Shown: one piece after another, positions 36,017-41,883 of the stretch
How positions within the stretch are numbered: position 1 is the first letter of the stretch
Layout: each line of letters opens with the position of its first letter
NCBI RefSeq assembly: GCF_000172555.1
Contig: NZ_ABOX02000056.1
Location: forward strand, 1 to 41,883
Reading direction: 5' to 3'
Length of the DNA: 41,883 nt
Origin: Pedosphaera parvula Ellin514
GTDB taxonomy: Bacteria > Verrucomicrobiota > Verrucomicrobiia > Limisphaerales > Pedosphaeraceae
Position numbers and translations under genes: made by a program
The notes under the pieces: generated by a model
Databases searched by the model: none
Seen by the model: only the letters and a program-made list of their open reading frames with translations
Told to the model about the DNA's origin: nothing

Positions 36017-36661
36017 GTGCCGAGACGCTCCGAGGATTTTTCATTGGGGAGAGTGTGTCTATTTATCGAAAAGGCACATAGCAAACAAGGATGGCGCTGG
36101 TTGTCTGCATTCTTTATTTTCAAGCGCATGAGTGCATTCAAAGGAACATTAATTGCCGCTGAGTTGCCGTGGATGATTTCTCCATCCGTATCTGATTTAC
36201 GAATTAAGGTGGTGGAAAATGGGGATGCCGTTGTGTCTGCCGAGGTGGCTGTACTGCCAGAGAAGAATCCTGAATCTGCCGGGCTCGAAAACAAGAGGGT
36301 CTTGATCACTTTCAAAGGCGGGCAATGGGTAAGCACCGAGCCAGCGTTTGCTGACAGGGAAACAATCCCTCCGGAACTTTTCGAGGAGTGTCCTCAAGTG
36401 GAATTTGATGGGGGGAAGGACTATCTCATTCGCTTTAGAAGGAAATGGTGTTCTTCTGGTCTGTGTCCCGATCCTCGCGTTTATGAGGTTCACAATTCGG
36501 TCTGGTCGAAAGAGAAAAATGCCGCACGGTTCGGGTGCAGGCATTATGTCGTGGAGGGACATGATATGTGGCTTCAGGTGATTGCGAAAGGGTTTGATTG
36601 GAAGTTGGATGGGCCCTCGAGCGCAGAATTTATTGATCCGACACGGCTGCCAGTTTTGTAG
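36017..36661 (+). CDS. Unrecognised 214-residue protein
   Basis: No family recognised. AGGAG stands 6 bases before the GTG at 36017, supporting this start; an internal ATG at 36128 (MSAFKGTLIAAELPW) is the alternative, and from there the protein looks like a compact beta-rich domain. Visible motifs are VLITFKGGQWVS, VEFDGGKDYLIRFRRKWCSSG and a C-terminal WLQVIAKGFDWKLDG. No signal peptide or membrane segment. It lies between fic and a Sel1-like gene; such small orphan cytoplasmic proteins next to repeats are often immunity or decayed toxin-system genes, but nothing here proves that. Confidence 0.6.
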   Translation: MPRRSEDFSLGRVCLFIEKAHSKQGWRWLSAFFIFKRMSAFKGTLIAAELPWMISPSVSDLRIKVVENGDAVVSAEVAVLPEKNPESAGLENKRVLITFKGGQWVSTEPAFADRETIPPELFEECPQVEFDGGKDYLIRFRRKWCSSGLCPDPRVYEVHNSVWSKEKNAARFGCRHYVVEGHDMWLQVIAKGFDWKLDGPSSAEFIDPTRLPVL

Positions 36662-36707
36662 AGGTGGTGGTATTCTCTCGTCGGGTCTCGGTCAGTGTCG
36701 TCGTCGT

Positions 36708-37193
36708 ATGGATATAACATCTAAAATGTTAACTGAGGCGGATTCTGTGGAGCAGTTGGAGCTCTTAATGCAATCGCTTGAGCGGGAGCTTGCGAATGGC
36801 AATGGGCGGGCGGGGTTTCTTTTGGCCAACGCTTATGGCCTGGATAATTCGTTTTTTAAACATGAGCTCGGAGCGCCATTGAAACCGGATTTTGAGAAGG
36901 CGCTTCATTTTTTTAAATTGTCGTTTCCCGCTCTCTGCAAAGAAGCAGAGTTGGGTAATGGGGAGGCGATGCATCTGGTGGGGATTTATTACCAGGGCGG
37001 GACGCCTCCGGTTGCCCGTGATAGTGCGCAGCACATGGTTTGGTCTCACCGAGCTTTTGAAGCGGGTTATATACCGGCTGCTAATGATCTGTATTCGTAT
37101 TATTCCAATAAAAATAGCGAGGTTTATGACCAGGAGAAGGCGGCGTATTATTTGAAGATTCTTACGGATACGGGGACAAGGTTTGTGGTTTGA
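36708..37193 (+). CDS. Small Sel1/TPR-like repeat protein
   Basis: A 161-residue all-helical protein. Repeated patterns NGNGRAGFLLANAYG, LGNGEAMHLVGIYYQGG and AGYIPAANDLYSYY are of Sel1-like (tetratricopeptide-related) type, with insertions between repeats. Such proteins serve as adaptors in protein contacts. It starts 46 bases after the previous gene; the ATG at 36708 is chosen because the in-frame stretch before it overlaps that gene out of phase. No signal peptide. A partner is not evident. Confidence 0.6.
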   Translation: MDITSKMLTEADSVEQLELLMQSLERELANGNGRAGFLLANAYGLDNSFFKHELGAPLKPDFEKALHFFKLSFPALCKEAELGNGEAMHLVGIYYQGGTPPVARDSAQHMVWSHRAFEAGYIPAANDLYSYYSNKNSEVYDQEKAAYYLKILTDTGTRFVV

Positions 37194-37261
37194 TTAAATA
37201 TGGTGGGGTGGTGGTTGTGAAGGAATGGCGAATCGACGAGTGGCAGCTTCTTTGATCCTTG

Positions 37262-37396
37262 CGATGCTCGCTTGGCTCGCGCCTTCGGCAAAGTGTGGGT
37301 GTGTTGGGAGACGGGGACCCAGGGCGGCACGCGCTTTGCGCGTTTGCCCTGGGCTGTTTTATGTCGTGCTTTCAGCACTTTCTATAGAGCCTCGGG
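37262..37396 (+). repeat. Intergenic hairpin repeat (CCCAGGGC family), copy 1
   Basis: GATGCTCGCTTGGCTCGCGC and GGCAAAGTGTGGGTG are followed by a hairpin at 37318-37353 (CCCAGGGC / GCCCTGGG with an inner CGCGC/GCGCG), then GTCGTGCTTTCAGCACTTTC and TATAGAGCCTCGGGG. The same string occurs at 40305-40430. It encodes no protein. Confidence 0.65.
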
Positions 37397-37503
37397 GGTG
37401 AGGATGGAGGATGGAAAGCCACTGCGAGGATGGAGGATCGATGATGGAGGATGGCGAAAATTAAAAACATCGAACATTCAACACTGAACATTGAACGTCC
37501 AAT
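37397..37503 (+). repeat. Low-complexity GAGGATGGA and AACATT-type repeats
   Basis: Short near-tandem units: GAGGATGGAGGAT several times with changes, followed by GAACATTCAACACTGAACAT and similar AACATT/AACGTC steps. No coding content. Confidence 0.45.
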
Positions 37504-37596
37504 GGAAGGAAAAACGGCGAGGGGAAATGGCGGTTTGTTGTGGATGGTGCGGGTTAAGCCAACATCTGAGGACAACCGCGCAACATAATTTTTAAT

Positions 37597-38889
37597 TCAA
37601 GAGGCCATTTGTTTGGCGAACTGGCGGGCCAGGGCGGCAATGGGTGAGCGGCGTTGTTCGAGTTGACGCAGATATTTTTCTTCCTCGTAGGCTTCGGATT
37701 TCTGCCAGCAGCGCCACAGGATGCGCAGCCACTTGAACGCCAAGGCGCGCAGGATCGCCCAGTGGCCGACCCGTTTGCCGCGCTGTTGCTCGTAATAGGC
37801 CTTGGCCCACGGGCAATAGACCACCGTTTGTCCGGCCCATTCGACCAGGGTTTGGCGCACAAAGACCGGCGCGTTCCAGCGCCAATGCACCCAGACCCGT
37901 CCGCCGCTTTTTTCGGTCACCGGCGCGACGCCAAAGTAACGCTGCATGGCGCCCGCATCGGCAAACCGGTCGCGCAGCGTGCCAAAGGCGACCAACAGCC
38001 GCGGGGCCAGCACCGCGCCGGCCCCGGGCAGTTCCCGAAAAAGGTTTTTCTCCGGATGCGCGGCAAAGGCCTGGGCAATGGCCGTTTCAAAGGCGGCAAT
38101 GTGTTCCTGGAGCACGCGCAACTCGGCCACGAGCAGCCGCACCGTGCGCACGGCCACTTCGGTCACGGCGGCGTCGCGCGTGAGCAGACGGGCCGAACGG
38201 ATGCGTTGCACCCGGCTTTCAATCAGTTCGGGCCGGCGCACATTGTGGCGCTGATAGAAGCTTTTGAGGGTGGCGTTCCTGGCGGCCTGCACGTCCGTCA
38301 GACGGGGCCACCTTTCCAGAAAGTCCAAAGCCAGCGGCGCAGCCAGGTTGTCGCCAACCAGCTCGAGGGCTTGGGGAAAATAATCGCGCAGTGTGCTTTG
38401 GAGCTGGTTGGACAGGAGCGTGCGCCGGTCCACCGCCTTGCGGCGGGCCTCAACCAGGCGGGCCAGCGTGCGGGTGGCTTCATCATCCAGTTGCAGCGGA
38501 CGCAGGCGGTCGCGGTGATGTTGCAGGAGACTCAAAAGCACCAAGGCATCCGGCGTGTCGTCCTTGGCGCCGGAGGGCCGGAAGGCGGCTCTGGTGCGCG
38601 TGCTGGTGGCCGGGTGGATCGGGTAGACCGTGATCCAGGGCCGTTCCAGCAAGGCGTAAACGGCGGCGCCTTTGCTGGCCTCGATCGCGACGGCAACCGG
38701 CCTGCCGCCGCAGCGCTTTTCCAGTTGATCAAGCCACTGATGGAGATTTTCAGCGGAATGCTCCAGCGTGGAGGTTTCGGTGTTTGCGCCGCTGATCTCC
38801 AGGGCGATGGCATGAGCGCCGTGGCCCCAGTCCAGTCCGATCAGGGCGGCAAACCCGGTGAGGGTGGCGTCAGAGGATTGGTTTTTCAT
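37597..38889 (-). CDS. IS110-family transposase (DEDD recombinase)
   Basis: A 430-residue transposase. The N-terminal RuvC-like domain shows the DEDD residues: D19 in GLDWG, E70 in AIEASKG, and the pair in GAKDDTPDA (about 107-113). A coiled-coil middle follows, then the Tnp_20 domain with ELPGAGAVLAPRLLVAFG and the serine region PVTEKSGGR (about 325-333). Full length with no frameshift, so possibly active. IS110 elements use a DEDD/serine mechanism guided by a bridge RNA transcribed from their non-coding end; in the IS110 subgroup that end is upstream of the gene, which here is the structured DNA at 38938-39061. No inverted repeats were found at the borders, as usual for this family. Confidence 0.92.
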   Translation of the reverse strand: MKNQSSDATLTGFAALIGLDWGHGAHAIALEISGANTETSTLEHSAENLHQWLDQLEKRCGGRPVAVAIEASKGAAVYALLERPWITVYPIHPATSTRTRAAFRPSGAKDDTPDALVLLSLLQHHRDRLRPLQLDDEATRTLARLVEARRKAVDRRTLLSNQLQSTLRDYFPQALELVGDNLAAPLALDFLERWPRLTDVQAARNATLKSFYQRHNVRRPELIESRVQRIRSARLLTRDAAVTEVAVRTVRLLVAELRVLQEHIAAFETAIAQAFAAHPEKNLFRELPGAGAVLAPRLLVAFGTLRDRFADAGAMQRYFGVAPVTEKSGGRVWVHWRWNAPVFVRQTLVEWAGQTVVYCPWAKAYYEQQRGKRVGHWAILRALAFKWLRILWRCWQKSEAYEEEKYLRQLEQRRSPIAALARQFAKQMAS

Positions 38890-38937
38890 CGTTTTACTTT
38901 GTTAATGAAGCGGCAGGCTGCAGGTCGTATAGTGCGA

Positions 38938-39061
38938 GGCGTGGTGACGCCGGCATCTGAGGATGCATGGCTGCTGCTCTCTAGTCCGGTCGCCGTCGAA
39001 AAGTCGGCTTAAGTTCGTTTCGCAAACGGTTTGGATCATTCGTACGGCGGCCGGACTAGAG
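38938..39061 (-). ncRNA. Candidate IS110 bridge RNA region
   Basis: Upstream of the transposase, transcribed in the same direction, lie three hairpins in a row: 38938-38951 (GGCGT/ACGCC), 38953-38966 (GCATC/GATGC) and a large one at 38979-39061 with an 18-bp stem (one G-U) enclosing 47 bases that hold a smaller CGTTT/AAACG hairpin. A stem with a big internal loop is the kind of fold bridge RNAs use to expose guides. The second hairpin contains CATCTGAGGA, which also occurs at 37563-37572 just past the transposase stop. Fold and match are seen; the bridge-RNA role is inferred from the family. Confidence 0.45.
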
Positions 39062-39087
39062 GGTAGCAAATCTCTGGGCCCGCGGGC

Positions 39088-39153
39088 GGAGTTATTCACG
39101 GGCTCAAAGTCCGGGCAGCACAGAAGGCCCGGCCTTCGCCCGTGAATAACTCC
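39088..39153. repeat. Long nested inverted repeat beside the IS110 element
   Basis: GGAGTTATTCACGGGC and its exact complement GCCCGTGAATAACTCC form a 16-bp stem; within it CCGGGC/GCCCGG form an inner 6-bp stem. No T-run. It may belong to the IS110 end or be an independent intergenic repeat at its border. Confidence 0.7.
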
Positions 39154-39281
39154 GGAGCACCTATACGGTTTGGAAACCAGCGCTCCGGGAAGGAGGGGGC
39201 TTGGCGTCTTGATACGGGACCGCAGTTGGCTATACTGGGCTCAAGGGAAAATGGGGATGAACGAAGGTTGGGGTGCACGTT

Positions 39282-39974
39282 ATGGCTGATCAAGAGATTT
39301 CGAAACCGTCCAAATGGAAGCTTGGTGACATCACGCTGGAGATGGATGGTGGCGGTGAAGTCCGGGGGTTAAAGCAACAAAACCCGGAGCTTAATTTGTT
39401 GTACACCCTGGCGAGGGCGAAAATCGATGGTTTGGCTCAGTGTGCGTTGGATCTTATCTTTTGCTGGGGGCACAAAACTTTCGATACTGAGGATGCTCTT
39501 GCGGCTTATTCGGAAAATCCTTTGGAGAATCCTCCGGAGCGATATCTTTCTCTTTTTAAAGAGGTTGATTGGACGTGTAATGGACCGCCTCATGCTTTGA
39601 GAGTGATCCTGCTCGCAGGTTCGAAGGGTGAGTCTGACAAGCAGCTCTTGTTGCAAATCCTGAATACGTTGTCGGAGGATTTTCGGGATGCGGCTGTTTA
39701 TGCGGCTTCCAGTTTTCGTGACAGGGAGTTTGTGGAAGCGGTTTCGCGCATTGCCATGTCAGTGACGGAGCAGAGTGCAATGGCAACTGGTGAGATGAGG
39801 GCGTTTGTCATCTGCTTTAAACGATGGATGGAGCGGGAGGTTGTTTCGTTGGAGGATATAGAAAGGATGTTGATATCGTTTGAGCAGCCGGGTTCAGATT
39901 TGATGAGCGCACGGAGGTTGATAAATCATATTGTGTGTCTGGGGTGGAATCGGGTGCCGTATACGCAAGGTTGA
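39282..39974 (+). CDS. Unrecognised 230-residue cytoplasmic protein
   Basis: No family recognised. It opens MADQEISKPSKWKLGDITLEMDG, then is mostly helical, with paired helices such as SEDFRDAAVYAASSFRDREF and FVEAVSRIAMSVTEQSA that could be a short HEAT-like array. No signal peptide or membrane segment. Codons and composition look like the host's. It stands alone between the IS110 element and a repeat cluster. A GTG at 39273 in frame would add three residues. Confidence 0.6.
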   Translation: MADQEISKPSKWKLGDITLEMDGGGEVRGLKQQNPELNLLYTLARAKIDGLAQCALDLIFCWGHKTFDTEDALAAYSENPLENPPERYLSLFKEVDWTCNGPPHALRVILLAGSKGESDKQLLLQILNTLSEDFRDAAVYAASSFRDREFVEAVSRIAMSVTEQSAMATGEMRAFVICFKRWMEREVVSLEDIERMLISFEQPGSDLMSARRLINHIVCLGWNRVPYTQG

Positions 39975-40044
39975 TTTGTGCTGGTGAAGAGGCGGTGAGC
40001 ACGGGCAGTTGTTGGTGGGGCGTTTGGTTGTGGAGTTTGGGGGC

Positions 40045-40353
40045 GATGCTCGCTTGGGCTCGCGCCTGCGGCAGTCAGTTGATTATTAGTTGATGGATTA
40101 CCTGGGGCTCAGCGGTCCTTCCGGACTGGAACCACGCTTCACCCCAGGCTTTAACATGGCAGGCTTTCAGCCCTTAAGAGTAAGGGCCAAAGCGGAGGGA
40201 TGCGGCAAAGTGGATGGTTGAGGGGAGGGAAAATAAATGGTTCGGAGAATTGGGGCGGGCGAGCGTAATGAAGATGCTCGTGGGGCTCGCGCCGGGTGCT
40301 TGCGCACGGCCATCATTCCGGCAAAGTGTGGGTGAAATCGGGACGTGGTACCC
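40045..40353 (+). repeat. Long intergenic repeat, copy 1
   Basis: About 305 bp: GATGCTCGC..., GCGGCAGTCAGTTGA, a CCTGGGG...CCCCAGG hairpin (about 40108-40149), GGCTTTCAGCCCTTAAGAGT, GGCAAAGTGGATGGTTG, GGGCTCGCGCCGGGTGCTTG and GTGGTACCCAGGGC. The second copy (40990-41293) follows in the same orientation on the other side of a small lipoprotein gene. Confidence 0.7.
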
Positions 40354-40430
40354 AGGGCGGCACGCGCGTTGCGCGTTTGCCCTGGGCTGGTTTAGGTCGT
40401 GCTTTCAGCACTTTCTATAGAGCCTCGGGG
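40305..40430 (+). repeat. Intergenic hairpin repeat (CCCAGGGC family), copy 2
   Basis: Matches 37262-37396, including the hairpin at 40351-40386 and the GTCGTGCTTTCAGCACTTTC tail. It overlaps the right end of the long repeat at 40045. Confidence 0.65.
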
Positions 40431-40457
40431 AATGAGGCGGAGAAAGGGAAATGGATA

Positions 40458-40853
40458 TTAGCGGGTTCTGCTTTCTATAATTACATCAGGCTTCTGCGGC
40501 CAGTCTTGAGGTCTTCCCCATTGTACGAGTTGGTCGGAATAGAAATAAAACCACAGGCTTTGGTCGCTGATAATGTCTTTTGGTTGGTAGAGTCCGAGGT
40601 GGGCATCGACGGGACGTCTTCGATCCCGCAGAATCTGTTTGAGGGTGAGTTCGTAAGCCGTGGTGCCTCCGCTTTGTCCGGTTGGATAGGCTTCGGGGAA
40701 TTTCTGTCTGAACTCGGATGTGGTCATGCCGATTTTTAGTCCGGCCAGGCGGTCGGCATAGACAGCCTGGATGGGTTTAATGTCGGCGGGGTTTGGACCT
40801 GCGCATCCGGCCACGAATGCGGCGAATAGCGCAACAATTGCCAAGTTTTTCAT
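40458..40853 (-). CDS. Small lipoprotein, 131 residues
   Basis: Begins MKNLAIVALFAAFVAGCAGP, a lipoprotein signal peptide with Cys 17. The mature part is a small domain: IQAVYADRLAGLKIGMTTSE, then FRQKFPEAYPTGQSGG, LTLKQILRDRR and DQSLWFYFYSDQLVQWGRPQDW. The LKIGMTxxEFRQKFPEA pattern recalls the BamE/SmpA-like small lipoprotein fold, which assists outer-membrane assembly, but the likeness is faint. The ATG at 40853 is preferred to the in-frame TTG at 40871. The gene is bracketed by two direct repeats of about 305 bp. Confidence 0.75.
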   Translation of the reverse strand: MKNLAIVALFAAFVAGCAGPNPADIKPIQAVYADRLAGLKIGMTTSEFRQKFPEAYPTGQSGGTTAYELTLKQILRDRRRPVDAHLGLYQPKDIISDQSLWFYFYSDQLVQWGRPQDWPQKPDVIIESRTR

Positions 40854-40989
40854 TCGTGGGTTGGTTTTCAATCGGATTGCAGGTCACATAAGCAACAAAT
40901 GTTTGGCGGGGCAATATGTTTTGTTGGTGCGAATGGTTGGGGGACGGTTTGATTTGGTAAGCAGAATTGTGGTTAGGCAGGAAGGTTAA

Positions 40990-41293
40990 GATGCTCGCGT
41001 GGCTCGCGCCTGCGGCAGTCAGTTGAGTTGAAAATGAAAGGTTACCTGGGGCTCAGCGGTCCTGCTGGACCCGCTTCACCCCAGGCTTTAACGAGGCGGG
41101 CTTTCAGCCCTTAAGAGTTAGCGCCAAAGCGGAGGGATGCGGCAAAGTGGATGGTTGTGGGGAGGAAAATAAATGATTCGGTGAATGGGGGCGGGTGAGT
41201 GGGATGAAGATGCTCGTGGGGCTCGCGCCGGGTGCTTGCGCACGGCCACCATTCGGCAAAGTGTGGGTGAAATGGGGATGTGGTACCCAGGGC
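40990..41293 (+). repeat. Long intergenic repeat, copy 2
   Basis: Second copy of 40045-40353 with the same order of parts. After GTGGTACCCAGGGCTCGGAA it continues as the GAAATTTCGAATGGGGGATT repeat (to about 41320) that also forms the left part of chimeric repeat A at 29949. Confidence 0.7.
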
Positions 41294-41320
41294 TCGGAAA
41301 TTTCGAATGGGGGATTTGTT

Positions 41321-41590
41321 GCGTGTGGTGTATGGGCGGGTGGTTGCAGGGAAATTCTTTTGGACTGTCGCCCGCGGTGGGGCTGATTTTTGTTTTGGGG
41401 CATGGTCCAGGGGCTGACGCGCCCTGGCTATTGACGGTCGTGCCGTTGGCACTGGTATTTTGCGAATGGGGATTTTGTGGAGTGTTGCGTGTGGGGGCGG
41501 TGAAGTCGCAGGCGATGTTTGTGCGGCGCGCAAGGGATTGGTCATTCCGGACGGGCATCAGCCTTACCAGCGGTGCTGGCGCGGAGGGTT
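41321..41590. other. Repeat-derived non-coding DNA
   Basis: No supportable gene. Short stretches echo the neighbouring repeats (TTTGCGAATGGGGATTTTGTGGAGTGTTGCGTG-like text in pieces). Open frames on both strands are chance products of GC-rich repeats. Confidence 0.45.
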
Positions 41591-41811
41591 AGATCGTGGG
41601 CCGCATCCGCGGGAACGGGTGAGGGTTGGATTGGATCGCTGGCATTTTTAGGGAACGCGCGGCAGCGCATCCTTACCGATTGGAACGTGCCTGGCGGTTG
41701 TGGGGTGAGGTCGTGGGTCGCGTGCGCGGGAACGGGTGAGGGTTGGATTGGATCGCGGGCATTATTAGGGACGCGCGGCAACGCATCCTTACCGATTGGA
41801 ACGTGTGAGGA
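41591..41811 (-). repeat. Two tandem 116-bp units
   Basis: Unit 1 (41591-41706) and unit 2 (41707 to about 41811) share GATCGTGGGCCGCRTSCGCG-like starts, GGGAACGGGTGAGGGTTGGA, the GCGCGGCARCGCATCC stretch and CTTACCGATTGGAACGTG. The last piece holds, on the minus strand, the final codons and stop of the gene entering from the right, so the gene's tail and downstream DNA have been duplicated. Confidence 0.75.
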
Positions 41812-41883
41812 GTTGGGTGTAGAGGGTTTTGAGTTGTTGGGCGACTTGGAGCCAGGTGAGGGGTTTGTCGGGTAGTGGATGGG
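41789..41883 (-). CDS. C-terminal end of a probable glycosyltransferase (partial)
   Basis: The minus strand from the window edge reads HPLPDKPLTWLQVAQQLKTL and then YTQLLTRSNR before a TAA at 41789. A Trp-x-x-Val-Ala-x-Gln...Leu-Tyr helix is the common last helix of GT4-type glycosyltransferases (SWxxVAxxxxxLY). Only about 30 residues are inside the window, so the call rests on that helix alone. Confidence 0.4.
   Translation of the reverse strand, partial: HPLPDKPLTWLQVAQQLKTLYTQLLTRSNR

Noticed and set aside
37654-39012. 452-residue plus-strand ORF
   Set aside because: Antisense to the IS110 transposase, which has the full DEDD set.

Overview
The window looks like chromosomal DNA of a soil-type Verrucomicrobiota bacterium, probably near Pedosphaera (inference). 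The signs are very large secreted proteins built from Ig-like, LamG, PA14 and FG-GAP modules, a shared C-terminal 'TLLQATSVAGPW...FYRV' type module, an ECF sigma factor with a fused membrane/extracytoplasmic tail, many intergenic hairpin repeats, and weak Shine-Dalgarno sequences. No rRNA, CRISPR array or complete tRNA was seen.

Layout. 1-1.4 kb: a zinc-dependent alcohol/formaldehyde dehydrogenase closed by a clean terminator. 1.45-8 kb: a copper-resistance operon on the + strand, comprising a CsoR-type repressor (frameshifted, with its operator inside the promoter), a Cu(I) P-type ATPase, two small exported proteins, a TolC/CusC-like outer-membrane lipoprotein and a Tat-exported multicopper oxidase. 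These would sense, pump, export and oxidise copper. 8-13.4 kb: a MITE-like repeat, a lamin-tail-domain protein, a GH71/GH99-like glycoside hydrolase, and a beta-lactamase-fold serine hydrolase followed by two tiny ORFs. 14-29.9 kb: secreted and polysaccharide-related genes, namely a three-times repeated Ig+LamG protein, a 1772-residue fusion of discoidin-like, PA14, sugar-dehydrogenase propeller, dihaem cytochrome and LamG parts, a GH43 enzyme, an SGNH lipoprotein esterase, an FG-GAP repeat protein and the ECF sigma fusion.

29.9-34.1 kb: a convergent response-regulator/histidine-kinase pair bracketed by nested direct repeats, with two dead copies of the GH43 gene start and the stump of an IS481 transposase. 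34.1-36 kb: an AT-rich island with a class II Fic protein, preceded by a 243-bp segment present twice, each copy holding two perfect long hairpins. 36-41.9 kb: three unrecognised or weakly recognised genes, an IS110-family transposase with a highly structured non-coding 5' flank that may encode a bridge RNA, a small lipoprotein gene bracketed by about 305-bp direct repeats, and a last stretch of repeats ending in the 3' end of a probable glycosyltransferase gene.

The most unusual signals are the duplicated twin-hairpin block in front of fic, the structured IS110 flank with a 10-nt match to the other side of the element, the serial duplication of a chimeric GH43 5' end, and the single-base break in csoR beside an intact operator.
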